Source: a virus
IMG/VR virus record: IMGVR_UViG_3300035698_026680
Location: 38,500 to 102,499 of that record
Length of the DNA: 64,000 nt
Reading direction: 5' to 3' (one strand)
Position numbers and translations under genes: made by a program. A model generated the notes under the pieces. It had not been told where the DNA came from, did no database searches, and saw only the letters and a program-made list of their open reading frames with translations. Positions 56,477 to 64,000 of the stretch are shown piece by piece. Within the stretch, counting starts at the first letter, position 1, and each line of letters starts with the position of its first letter.

Positions 56477-57925
56477 ATGAAAAAAAATACCATACAAAAA
56501 TTTAGGTTTACGATCCCCATTATTAAGACAAGTGTTTTGGTAGTAAAAGACGAAAAGGGGAACGATGTAGAAGAAAGATATGTTGAAGGAATCGCTTCTG
56601 GAACAGAATTAGACAAGCATGGTGATAGAATGGCTCCTTCAGCCATTGAGTCCATGGCAAAATCTCTTAAACAGCATGTTATTGCTTTAAATAGTGAACA
56701 CGACACTTCTTGGCTGGGAGAATTGGGAGACATTGCTCACCTGGGAGTTTCTAAAGACGATGATTTGGAAATCAAAGCCAAGCTGAATGAGATGAGTTCT
56801 TCCAATGATTTATGGTATGCTCTTACAAAGCAAAATAAGAAACTCGGACTATCCATCGGTGGTTATGTAAAAGACTACGAAATGGTTAAGGAAGGCAAGG
56901 GCGAAGATGCAAAATGGGTTCGACTTTACAAAAAGATTGATTTAGACCACATTGCAGTTACTTCCCGACCAGCGTATCCAAAATCCTGGGTTTCAAATAT
57001 TGCCAAATCAATAAGCGATGATGATAAAAGTCTATTAAAGAAAGTAAAATCAAAGAAAGTAAAGAAAGGTGCAAGAACTGCACAAAAAGAAAAAGAAAGA
57101 AAATTAAGACAATTTGCGACAAGAATAGTAAGGAGTTTACAGGATATGGAAGCAGATTTGCTTCTAGAGTTAGCTTACGCAGGACTACAATTCTGTGACA
57201 AGGAACAGTTATTATTAATTGAAAGGATTCTTCCCATGAAAAAGCAAGATGTCTCACTGGAAGCTAAAAAGGCCAAGAAAAAGGCCGATGCCAAAGTCAA
57301 GTCCGAAGACGAAAAGGCTGAAAATTTAGCAGCCCCAGAGAATGAGTCATCCGAAGATGAATCTGAAGAAAAAGAAGAAGCCAAGGAAAAAGGCAAAGAA
57401 GGAAAAGAGAAATCTGATGCTTCTAAGTCTGATTCTAAGGAATCTAAAGATTCTAAAGAGAAGTCTAAAGATGAGTCGGACGATGAGAGTGAAGGTAAGG
57501 ACGAAGGCAAAAAGAATTCAGAAAAAGAAGAAGCTGATGAGTCAGACGATTCCGAGTCGGAAGACAAGGAAAAAGATGAAGAATCAGAGAAATCTTCTAA
57601 AAAATCTGAAAAGAAGGAAGGCTCTGGGAAACTTTTAAAGGCCATGAAGACTGTAGAGAAGGCCATGAAAAAGATTCTAAAAAGCAATGAGACTCTCGCC
57701 AAGAGAGTTAAAGAGCTTGAGAGTCAGCCCGCAGATCGTAAAACCATCGAAGTCCACAAGGAACTCGGTGATGATGACAACGCAAACTTCGGAAGCCCTG
57801 AAGAAGCGACAAAGAAAAGGGACAAAGAAATTGCGAAGGTAAGAAAATCTAGTGTCAACGATCCACAGCTTTTCGCTAAGATTCAAAAGGTCCGAGCCAA
57901 ATACGCTCCCTACACTAGCGAGTAA
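56477..57925 (+). CDS. Prohead protease (HK97/U35 type) fused to acidic scaffold-like tail
   Basis: 482 aa. Residues 10-185 are the protease: YVEGIASGTELDKHGDRM, His75 in NSEHDTSWLG and Ser126 in LGLSIGGY, the catalytic pair of the HK97-type family, then HIAVTSRPAYP. About 265-395 is low-complexity Lys/Glu/Asp/Ser; the last 90 residues include a coiled coil. A protease-scaffold fusion would direct capsid assembly and then self-digest. The longer in-frame start at 56423 lacks an SD. Confidence 0.88.
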   Translation: MKKNTIQKFRFTIPIIKTSVLVVKDEKGNDVEERYVEGIASGTELDKHGDRMAPSAIESMAKSLKQHVIALNSEHDTSWLGELGDIAHLGVSKDDDLEIKAKLNEMSSSNDLWYALTKQNKKLGLSIGGYVKDYEMVKEGKGEDAKWVRLYKKIDLDHIAVTSRPAYPKSWVSNIAKSISDDDKSLLKKVKSKKVKKGARTAQKEKERKLRQFATRIVRSLQDMEADLLLELAYAGLQFCDKEQLLLIERILPMKKQDVSLEAKKAKKKADAKVKSEDEKAENLAAPENESSEDESEEKEEAKEKGKEGKEKSDASKSDSKESKDSKEKSKDESDDESEGKDEGKKNSEKEEADESDDSESEDKEKDEESEKSSKKSEKKEGSGKLLKAMKTVEKAMKKILKSNETLAKRVKELESQPADRKTIEVHKELGDDDNANFGSPEEATKKRDKEIAKVRKSSVNDPQLFAKIQKVRAKYAPYTSE

Positions 57926-57980
57926 AGAGTAAAAGTTTAAGTTTTTATATTATTTAACACTCAAGCAAAGGACTACAAGA

Positions 57981-59000
57981 ATGAAAAATCAGAAGCAAAA
58001 CGTTCTGAGACAAAACCTACTTGCAGCCGCCGCTCTTTTAGAAAAGTCGGCAAGGCTTGATCGTGGCGTGGATGAAGCAGCATCAATGCTGATGAAGGAT
58101 GCCATTTATACTACAACTTCTGGAGCGTTCGCGCAAAGGGAGCACCTTGACACACAAATCGGGGACATTACCCGAAGAAACACTCCGTTCTTGGACAGAG
58201 TGGCCAAGGTAAAGGCAAATGGTAAAACTCATGAATGGGACATGGTTACGGCACTCGGTTCTAACGACACAGCTGTCGCCGAATGCGGTACTCCAGTCGA
58301 AAATGACGCAACAATCACTCGCTATAGTGCACAAATTAAGACATACGCTACTTCGGTAAAGGTCTGTGATTTGGCACAATGGGCGTCAAGTGATTACTTT
58401 GACCTAATGAATCTTCATTTGGAAAAAGGAATGCGCAAGATTCTCCATGATGTAGAGAAAAAAATCTACTACGGTAATAACGCTGGCCTAAGTGCCAACG
58501 ATTTTACTGGCCTATACAAGCTGATCGCAGATTTTGCGGGTGCGGCAAATACCATTAACGCTCTGACGAATCCTATTTCTCAGACCTACATCGATAACGC
58601 TATTCAAGCGATTGTTGATAACGGTGGTATGCCAACCCACATGTTTATGGGAGCTAAAGACTTGAGAGATTTCGCAGCTCTTTGGGCTAACAAGGTCGTT
58701 TATAACGACCCAAAGGCTGGGATGACATTTGGATACAATGTAGCTCGCTACATGTCATGGGCCGGACCAATCGATATTGTTCTCGATCCGTTCTTGACAG
58801 CGGCTAATTCTCCAAATAATCCCCAGACCGATGTGTTCATCGTTGATATGAACGAAATTGCTCTTGCTCAAACAGAACCAATGTATAGGCTACCCGCCTA
58901 TCGTGCGCTAGACCTAGCTGAAACTCAAACAGTGGTCTGGAACATTGTATTGGAAGTGCGTGTCCCTCAGTGGCAATCTGTAATCAAGAACCTAGGTTAA
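57981..59000 (+). CDS. Major capsid protein (HK97 fold, DUF5309/SU10-like)
   Basis: 339 aa. Typical segments: GDITRRNTPFLDRVAKVKANG near the N-terminus, EWDMVTALG, the spine-helix region (MNLHLEKGMRKILHDVEKKIYYG), MGAKDLRDFAAL, and the C-terminal PMYRLPAYRALDLAETQTVVW before VRVPQWQSVI, which matches DUF5309-type capsid proteins. Codon use is more GC-rich than neighbours, as expected for a highly expressed gene. Ends before a terminator. Confidence 0.9.
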   Translation: MKNQKQNVLRQNLLAAAALLEKSARLDRGVDEAASMLMKDAIYTTTSGAFAQREHLDTQIGDITRRNTPFLDRVAKVKANGKTHEWDMVTALGSNDTAVAECGTPVENDATITRYSAQIKTYATSVKVCDLAQWASSDYFDLMNLHLEKGMRKILHDVEKKIYYGNNAGLSANDFTGLYKLIADFAGAANTINALTNPISQTYIDNAIQAIVDNGGMPTHMFMGAKDLRDFAALWANKVVYNDPKAGMTFGYNVARYMSWAGPIDIVLDPFLTAANSPNNPQTDVFIVDMNEIALAQTEPMYRLPAYRALDLAETQTVVWNIVLEVRVPQWQSVIKNLG

Positions 59001-59040
59001 AAATCAGTCGTTTAACATTAGTATTAGTAAGAGATTATCG

Positions 59041-59078
59041 AAGAGGAAGGTCGGTCTACCCACTTGCCTTCCTCTTTT
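59041..59078 (+). terminator. Rho-independent terminator after capsid gene
   Basis: AAGAGGAAGG pairs perfectly with CCTTCCTCTT over a 16-nt loop, and the 3' arm runs into TTTT. It lies 40 nt after the capsid stop. Confidence 0.85.
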
Positions 59079-59093
59079 ATCAAGTGTTATACT
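59064..59093 (+). promoter_or_regulatory. Promoter candidate overlapping terminator
   Basis: TTGCCT, 18 nt, TATACT, with the -35 inside the terminator stem. It would restart transcription of the genes at 59121 onward. Confidence 0.5.
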
Positions 59094-59120
59094 GCATTAG
59101 TTAGAGCAAGGAGATTTATT

Positions 59121-59546
59121 ATGAAAAAAGATTTAGTTATAGTCAGAAGTAAAACCGTAAACAATGAATCCGTTCCAGTTGTTTACTATCTAAGAAAAAA
59201 GTTTGGCGGAATTAAAGAAACAAGAGAAATCAGCCGAAGCTATGTTTTTACAAAGTTTCGAGCTAAAATGCTTTTAAGACACGCTCTTGCCTTGGTAAAA
59301 TCGAATCCTAAAGAATTTCAAATCCTTAAACCTGCTAGTAAGAGATTTAGCAAGAAGGTTGCACAGGCATTAAAGATAGTGATGGAAGAAAAAGTAAGTG
59401 AGATTGTTTGCAAAATCTGTAGAAAAGATGGATTTAAAAGCAATGCGGGATTAATAGGACACATTCGATTTAAACATCCAGAAAAGTTTCAAGAGATGTA
59501 TCCGTCTAAACCAAAGAAAAAGTCTAAAAAGAAAACTAAAAAATAA
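59121..59546 (+). CDS. Protein with C-terminal C2H2-like zinc finger, 141 aa
   Basis: The ATG at 59121 has AAGGAG 9 nt upstream, which decides it over a TTG 19 codons earlier. Basic throughout. Residues near 100-125 (CKICRKDGFKSNAGLIGH...H) make a C2H2-type finger; the end is a Lys/Ser run. Probably binds DNA or RNA; its site right after the capsid gene is odd for a regulator. Confidence 0.6.
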   Translation: MKKDLVIVRSKTVNNESVPVVYYLRKKFGGIKETREISRSYVFTKFRAKMLLRHALALVKSNPKEFQILKPASKRFSKKVAQALKIVMEEKVSEIVCKICRKDGFKSNAGLIGHIRFKHPEKFQEMYPSKPKKKSKKKTKK

Positions 59547-59564
59547 CTTTGATAGGAGACAATA

Positions 59565-59858
59565 ATGCAAGTATTCGGCAGTATGCATACTCAGTTAATA
59601 CCTTGTGCTAACAATGGTAATGCTGATGTTGATTTTGACAGTGTTGTTTCTACTGAAAAATTGTTCAAGATTACCCCAACGCAAGATGTTTATGTCAAGT
59701 TTACTCCCAAATCAAATACAGATGCGGCAGATAATACTGACTATTTCATCCCTGCAAACCAAGAAAGAGAATTCACTCTTGGCAGGGCACTTGATAGATT
59801 AGTCGTTAGAAATGAAAGTGGTAGCGTAGCAAACATTCATGTAGCTATTTTGTATTAA
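59565..59858 (+). CDS. Putative capsid decoration/head protein, 97 aa
   Basis: ATAGGAG upstream. Beta-rich, Asn/Asp/Thr-rich small protein (FKITPTQDVYVKFTP ... LVVRNESGSVANIHVAILY), like small head-decorating or head-tail joining beta-sandwich proteins. Call rests on composition and position. Confidence 0.5.
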   Translation: MQVFGSMHTQLIPCANNGNADVDFDSVVSTEKLFKITPTQDVYVKFTPKSNTDAADNTDYFIPANQEREFTLGRALDRLVVRNESGSVANIHVAILY

Positions 59859-59885
59859 ATAAAATAGAGTAAAAGGTTTAGTTTT

Positions 59886-60413
59886 ATGAAGATAAAAACA
59901 ATACAATGTATTGATTGTGGTATTACTTGTGAAAGAACAGGAAGTAATCAAAAAAGATGTCCTAGATGCCGTAAAATTAATAAACTTGAAAAATATCGCA
60001 AGAAGTATCGTCAAAAAGTAAAAGAATTCTCAAAAAAAGGTCTTAATTACAATAAAGAAAATTATAAGAAAAATAAAGAAAGTATCAAAAAAAGTCTCAG
60101 ACGATATTATTTAAGAACTCGTGGACAATTAAGACTTGGAGCACTTCAAACCATCGCTGACAATAAATCAATTCAATGTGCAAAACATAAAGACTGGTGT
60201 TGTTGTGGTAATTCTTCCAATTTAGACTACCTTGAATTAGATCATATAAAAAATGATGGAGCAATTGATAGGAAAAAATTTAGCAAAGGAAATACTTTTT
60301 ATAGATGGATAATAGATAATCCTGAAAAGGCACGAAAAAAACTACAGATATTATGTTCAAACGCTCAATGGATCAAAAGACGGATCCAGGAAGCTAGAAA
60401 GAGAAAGGAATAA
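59886..60413 (+). CDS. HNH homing endonuclease
   Basis: 175 aa. N-terminal Cys4 finger (CIDCGITC, CPRCRK), a Lys-rich middle, then LELDHIKNDGAIDRK and LQILCSNAQWIK, the LDHI...H/R...LCxNxxxxK arrangement of phage HNH homing enzymes (the usual NCN is NAQ). Overlaps the next gene by 1 nt. The third such element lies at 63159. Confidence 0.82.
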   Translation: MKIKTIQCIDCGITCERTGSNQKRCPRCRKINKLEKYRKKYRQKVKEFSKKGLNYNKENYKKNKESIKKSLRRYYLRTRGQLRLGALQTIADNKSIQCAKHKDWCCCGNSSNLDYLELDHIKNDGAIDRKKFSKGNTFYRWIIDNPEKARKKLQILCSNAQWIKRRIQEARKRKE

Positions 60414-61423
60414 TGCGTATAATATTTGTTTTACCCAGTTTAAGGGTAAATGGTGCTACGGTTATATTTGAATTAGCAGATAGATTAGGCGACAGAGATC
60501 ACGATGTACGAATCACTTCTCTGGACGAATTAGTAAAACCCCTATATCCACTTAGAACAGCTCCACAAAAGCTGTCAGATAGTTTAAAGTTTTTTCAAGA
60601 AGCAGACGCAATTATTTCCTATTATCCCGCTTGTGCTTTTTATGTTAACGACATAGACACGCAAGCTAAGAAGTTTTACTTCATTATTGATGATATTAGG
60701 AAGCTCTATACTAAAGATGTCTTTAAAGCAAAGTTCCCCAAGTTAGATGAAGATAGAGTTAATATCGAACACAAGACCCATCAGAACTATTTAGAAGCTT
60801 CTTATCAATTACCCTTTTCATTTCTTTATACTAGCTGGAAAGCACAATACATTAAAAAGGGAACATTTGTTCCAATAGGAGTTAATCACAAATCATTTTA
60901 TCCCGAATTGGCCGTTTTAAAAGGAGATACAGTAAGAGTCCTTATCGAAGGGAATTTATTGCCCTGGAAGGGTGTCAACGATATCAATAGAGCCTTGTCT
61001 GATTTAAGGGGATTCGAAATTTGGACAATGAGTAATACGAAATTCACTATTAAAAGTCATAAACATTGGACAAACCCAACAGTTGATGACACCAGGAAAA
61101 TACTGTCTTCTTGTGATATTCTAGTAAAAGCATACTATGAAGATAATTCGGCAGAATTACAGGCTCAAGCAATGGCTTGCGGATGCGCTGTTTTGACTAG
61201 AAAAACAAATGGGTCATTCTTTTGTAAACATAAAAAGAACTCATGGGTATTCGAATCACAAACCCCAAAAGGAAGCTCAGACTCGATTAAAAAAGCCCTA
61301 GAAACACTAATAAAAGATAAAGCATTAAGAGAGAAATTCATAAGAGAAGGATTAAAAACAGCCAAAGGAATGGATTGGGAAAAATCAACTAATATTTTAG
61401 AAAAAGCACTAAAAGGAAAATAA
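60413..61423 (+). CDS. Glycosyltransferase, GT-B fold
   Basis: 336 aa. IIFVLPSLRVNGATVIFELADRL start, FVPIGVNHKSFYP linker, VRVLIEGNLLPWKGV, and DNSAELQAQAMACGCAVL with Glu and Gly of the donor site. GT4-like. Starts by TAATG overlap with the HNH gene. Confidence 0.82.
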   Translation: MRIIFVLPSLRVNGATVIFELADRLGDRDHDVRITSLDELVKPLYPLRTAPQKLSDSLKFFQEADAIISYYPACAFYVNDIDTQAKKFYFIIDDIRKLYTKDVFKAKFPKLDEDRVNIEHKTHQNYLEASYQLPFSFLYTSWKAQYIKKGTFVPIGVNHKSFYPELAVLKGDTVRVLIEGNLLPWKGVNDINRALSDLRGFEIWTMSNTKFTIKSHKHWTNPTVDDTRKILSSCDILVKAYYEDNSAELQAQAMACGCAVLTRKTNGSFFCKHKKNSWVFESQTPKGSSDSIKKALETLIKDKALREKFIREGLKTAKGMDWEKSTNILEKALKGK

Positions 61424-61424
61424 A

Positions 61425-62582
61425 ATGGAAAAAGAAATAATGAAAGGCGACACTGCTCGGGGCGGCGAAGTTAAGTCCCTTGGAAGACTGAGAATTCTCT
61501 TTATTCCTAGAGATAATAAAGGTTGCGGTTTTTACCGAATGCTTGTTCCTGCCAATGAAATTAAAAGACAGGATTTAGCGGATGTAGTAGTAAATTTTGG
61601 CTGGAATTGGAAATTAGTAGAATGGGCTAACATTATTATCGTTCAAAGAATGACCGATATTCAAGCCTACGAAGCCTTTGATCAGGCTCACTCTTTAGGA
61701 AAGAAAATCATTTTTGAACTAGACGACTATGTTAATGCGATTTCTCCTTCGAATCCTTCATTTGACTTTTGGAGTCCTTTTGGGCCGAACTATGCTAGAT
61801 GCCTGAAAATTATGCAAAAGTGTGATGCCATGCAGACAACAACAACTAGGATTAGAAATGAGTATGCCCTTTGGCAACCAAGAATAGAAGTTTTGCCAAA
61901 CTGCCTAGATAAACACCTTTGGGATGTTCCTGCTTGGACTGCCACACATTGGGATAATTACTATAAAAGAAAGAATGATGGTATAATCAGAATTGGATGG
62001 GCAGGAGCGGCGAGTCACTATGAAGACTTGCAATTAGTAGAAGAAGTTCTCACTAAGATTTGTCAAAAATATAAAAATGTCCATCTTTGCTTAATGGGAT
62101 ATCATGGTGAGTCCAAAAGAGGGCCAGATCTTTTCAAAAATATCCCTTCAAATACATCACTCTGTCCGAACTGCAAAGAAGGGGGACAGCTTGAAAAGAT
62201 ACCAGGAATTGAGTTACTATACTACCCAAGCAAACTAAAGGAAGCGGCATTCGATATTGGGATCGCACCTTTAATTGAGACTGGATTTAATCAGTGTAAA
62301 TCTGATATAAAGATAAGAGAGTATTCAGCGCTGAGTATTCCCGTAGTAGCAACTAGGATGAAGCCATATAGTGAAAGTGTGAAGGAAGGATATACGGGGC
62401 TCTTAGCGACCACTGGGAAGGAGTGGTTTGACGCTTTGGAGCTTCTAATCAAGGATAAGGATTTAAGGGAAAGACTCGGTAGAAATAATTATCGATGGTA
62501 TAAAGAAAATACTATTGATAAGCATATCCATAAATGGATGACCTTCTATCGCCGGGTCACAAGTTTCAAGTTTAAGTGGTAG
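61425..62582 (+). CDS. Glycosyltransferase, GT-B fold (GT4-like)
   Basis: 385 aa. LFIPRDNKGCGFYRMLVPANEI, FELDDYVNAIS, VLPNCLDKHLW, IRIGWAGAASHYEDL and KIREYSALSIPVVATRM are the markers of this phage GT4 subgroup. A Cys pair (CPNCKEGG) is inserted mid-way. Lies among head genes; a role in virion protein glycosylation is conceivable. Confidence 0.85.
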   Translation: MEKEIMKGDTARGGEVKSLGRLRILFIPRDNKGCGFYRMLVPANEIKRQDLADVVVNFGWNWKLVEWANIIIVQRMTDIQAYEAFDQAHSLGKKIIFELDDYVNAISPSNPSFDFWSPFGPNYARCLKIMQKCDAMQTTTTRIRNEYALWQPRIEVLPNCLDKHLWDVPAWTATHWDNYYKRKNDGIIRIGWAGAASHYEDLQLVEEVLTKICQKYKNVHLCLMGYHGESKRGPDLFKNIPSNTSLCPNCKEGGQLEKIPGIELLYYPSKLKEAAFDIGIAPLIETGFNQCKSDIKIREYSALSIPVVATRMKPYSESVKEGYTGLLATTGKEWFDALELLIKDKDLRERLGRNNYRWYKENTIDKHIHKWMTFYRRVTSFKFKW

Positions 62583-62611
62583 ATCTTTATTTATAAAAAG
62601 GAGGAACACTT

Positions 62612-63118
62612 ATGGCTGCTACATTTCAATGGTGGGGCGAATACGGGGCATCTGGTTCTCCAACAACCACTGACCTTGGTGTTTCTGGTAACCTTTTTAA
62701 CTTTAAGACATATAATGATTTGTCTTCTGCGGCAGATTACACATCTTATCCGATCACAGCGGGCAATAATTCTTATGATGTCTGGTTGAAAGGACACTTT
62801 ACCGGATCATTCAACAAGGTTCAAAATGCTAAGTTCTGGAAATCATCTGGAGCTTTGGGAACAGGAGAAACAGTTAAGTTCGTCGGTCACGTAACCGCTT
62901 ATCCCCAGCCAACAACTGGAGATAGCTCTTACGCATCAGCCGATGTCCTAACAGCATCACCAGGTTCAGCAAATGTGTCATTTGGTGGCGACCTAGCCGG
63001 TAACATTACTGGAGTAGGATACTCTGACTTCATTACGCTACAGTTGCGAACAACATCTGCGGCAGAAGCAGGAGACACCAATACATTCACATTTACTCTG
63101 ACTTACGACGAAAATTAG
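62612..63118 (+). CDS. Putative virion structural protein, 168 aa
   Basis: AGGAGG 7 nt before ATG. Small, Gly/Ser/Thr/Ala-rich, beta-structured protein (FQWWGEYG..., VWLKGHFTGSF, VKFVGHVTAYP, FTFTLTYDE) of the kind seen next to capsid genes; probably a decoration, head-completion or tail-tube protein. Confidence 0.65.
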   Translation: MAATFQWWGEYGASGSPTTTDLGVSGNLFNFKTYNDLSSAADYTSYPITAGNNSYDVWLKGHFTGSFNKVQNAKFWKSSGALGTGETVKFVGHVTAYPQPTTGDSSYASADVLTASPGSANVSFGGDLAGNITGVGYSDFITLQLRTTSAAEAGDTNTFTFTLTYDEN

Positions 63119-63119
63119 T

Positions 63120-63148
63120 TTGACATCTAATGAGAATTGATATATAAT
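63120..63148 (+). promoter_or_regulatory. Consensus sigma-70 promoter of homing endonuclease
   Basis: TTGACA, 17 nt, TATAAT: a full consensus match. The -35 begins 2 nt after the preceding stop. Confidence 0.9.
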
Positions 63149-63154
63149 ATCAAT
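63136..63154 (+). promoter_or_regulatory. Palindrome over the -10 (operator candidate)
   Basis: ATTGATAT-ATA-ATATCAAT, a perfect 8-bp inverted repeat covering the -10 box. A dimeric repressor here would block the polymerase; alternatively it forms a small hairpin in the leader. Confidence 0.5.
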
Positions 63155-63158
63155 TAAT

Positions 63159-63701
63159 ATGTCAAAAAAGCAAGAGATTCAGGTTCAGTTTTTAAGATGG
63201 TTAGCGGGATTTTGGGATGCAGATGGTTGCTTTTCAATTGCCTTGGCAAAACAAAGGACAGCTAATAATTACTTAGCAGTAAAACCAGTTGTTAGCGTAG
63301 GACAGAGGGGCGACCATGACTGGATTATTAAGTATATTTATAAAAAACTAGGGTTTGGTCGCACTTATCTTATAAATAGGGGCGCTATTATAAGTAAGGC
63401 GACATGGCAAACTACTAAAATTGATGACGCTATCAAAATTGCTAAACTGCTTGAACCTTATTTAATAATTAAAAAAAGGAAGGCACAGCGATTTATAGAA
63501 GCATTAGAGCTTTGGAAGAATACAAAACATAAAGTTGATTTTAGATCACAGGGAAAAAAATTAAGAACCAAAAAGGATATACTTAAAGTAATCAAAATCG
63601 CTACCACCTTAAATGAAGATAGACAAGAAAAAAGATATAAAGATTATAAACGATATAAAGATTGGAAAAAGTTAATTAATGAATGGTACGATGAGAACTA
63701 A
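63159..63701 (+). CDS. LAGLIDADG homing endonuclease
   Basis: 180 aa. One LAGLIDADG helix, WLAGFWDADGCFSI near 14-27, typical of a homodimeric enzyme; later strand VVSVGQRGDHDWI and a KKLGFGR helix belong to the fold. It carries its own strong promoter, as many mobile homing genes do. Confidence 0.9.
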   Translation: MSKKQEIQVQFLRWLAGFWDADGCFSIALAKQRTANNYLAVKPVVSVGQRGDHDWIIKYIYKKLGFGRTYLINRGAIISKATWQTTKIDDAIKIAKLLEPYLIIKKRKAQRFIEALELWKNTKHKVDFRSQGKKLRTKKDILKVIKIATTLNEDRQEKRYKDYKRYKDWKKLINEWYDEN

Positions 63702-63727
63702 TAGTTTAAAGTAAAAGGAGTATTATC

Positions 63728-63967
63728 ATGGCAAAACGCATACCAATTAATCCTTTAGATAAGACGTTTGCTGGATTAATGAGAGACGCTGCTAAGGCTT
63801 TGCGAAAAGGTGACAAAAAACTTCTTGCGAAAACCAAGAAGGAGTTTGCCGAAGACGCAATTAGTCTCTTTTATAATCAAGAGAGCGATGTTATCAGAGT
63901 ATTAAGAAAGGACTGTCCGCCTATTGACTTTCCTGTAAGTAAATATTCGGGCTTGCCTAAAAAGTAA
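63728..63967 (+). CDS. Hypothetical basic protein, 79 aa
   Basis: AAAGGAG 10 nt before ATG. A helical, Lys-rich N-terminal half and a short C-terminal segment with CPPIDFP. Probably a structural or assembly protein by position. Only 33 nt of sequence follow. Confidence 0.55.
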   Translation: MAKRIPINPLDKTFAGLMRDAAKALRKGDKKLLAKTKKEFAEDAISLFYNQESDVIRVLRKDCPPIDFPVSKYSGLPKK

Positions 63968-64000
63968 AAGTTAACGGTCATTTGCAATACAATGCGCCGA

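Noticed and set aside
57342-57638. Alternate + frame Lys-rich ORF inside the protease gene
   Set aside because: Frame-shifted reading of the low-complexity region; no SD and biased composition explains it.
57175-57702. Long minus-strand ORF (175 codons, Ser-rich)
   Set aside because: It is the reverse complement of the Lys/Glu/Asp/Ser low-complexity part of the prohead protease gene; absence of stops follows from that composition.
1-64000. Alternative genetic code (TGA or TAG recoded)
   Set aside because: TGA, TAA and TAG all end genes at ATGA/TAATG junctions and essential genes (TerL, MCP, RtcB) read through without internal stops under the standard code.
1-64000. CRISPR array
   Set aside because: No regularly spaced direct repeats of CRISPR length were seen; repeated words found are short and irregular.
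1-64000. Temperate lifestyle (integrase, repressor, att site)
   Set aside because: No integrase or CI-like repressor recognised; the tRNA cluster alone is not evidence of an attachment site.

Overview
The window is a stretch of a large, AT-rich tailed-phage genome (Caudoviricetes). Essentially every gene is on the + strand, packed end to end with ATGA/TAATG overlaps and clear Shine-Dalgarno sites, and TGA is used as a normal stop. The hallmark genes are a terminase small-subunit candidate, a large terminase, an HK97-type portal, a ClpP-like protease, an HK97-type prohead protease with scaffold-like tail and a major capsid protein. No rRNA, integrase, CRISPR array, DNA polymerase, helicase, lysis gene or tail module is seen, so the genome continues on both sides. 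The strict TTGACA-17-TATAAT type promoters and SD sites point to a bacterial host with a sigma-70 polymerase; I cannot name the host.

Layout. 1-9.2 kb: about 30 mostly tiny genes of unknown function, including a YkgJ-type Cys-cluster protein, a MIDAS-type VWA protein, a Gp157-like protein and many zinc-ribbon mini-proteins. 9.2-20.4 kb: phosphoesterase, second YkgJ protein, Rad52-like annealase, replication initiator, RtcB RNA ligase, MucR-like regulator, RecA, two PD-(D/E)XK-like nucleases and SSB. 20.4-22.1 kb: a cluster of nine tRNA genes (Trp, Gly, His, Gln, Asn, one interrupted tRNA, Ala, Pro, Asp). 22.1-26.7 kb: a nuclease, then QueD-QueE-(UDP-sugar dehydrogenase)-(XapX)-QueC-FolE and a DpdA-like transglycosylase, i.e. 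a 7-deazaguanine DNA-modification pathway. 26.7-34.3 kb: ParB-like protein, TerS, TerL, portal, small zinc proteins and ClpP. 34.3-55.3 kb: a very large glycan-synthesis block with 11 glycosyltransferase genes (12 GT domains; two more GT genes lie at 60.4-62.6 kb), five methyltransferase domains, an epimerase, a nucleotidyltransferase, a LicD-like transferase, a polysaccharide-deacetylase-like protein, a DUF2061-like membrane protein and two DUF115-like paralogues. 55.3-64 kb: HNH endonuclease and a glycosyltransferase remnant, prohead protease, capsid, decoration-like proteins, a second HNH enzyme, two more glycosyltransferases, a structural protein and a LAGLIDADG enzyme.

How it fits together: recombination and replication genes are early/middle; the Que/DpdA cassette would put preQ0-type bases in phage DNA to evade restriction; the packaging and head genes are split in two by roughly 21 kb of glycan genes. 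That position, inside the morphogenesis module rather than beside DNA-metabolism genes, suggests that the glycans are made for virion proteins or for the host surface late in infection. The most notable single observations are this glycan island, the interrupted tRNA, a glycosyltransferase 3' end duplicated across a homing endonuclease, and a Rad52-like annealase that carries the SSB-type DDIPF tail the phage SSB lacks. All functions are inferred by reading motifs; no database search was run.
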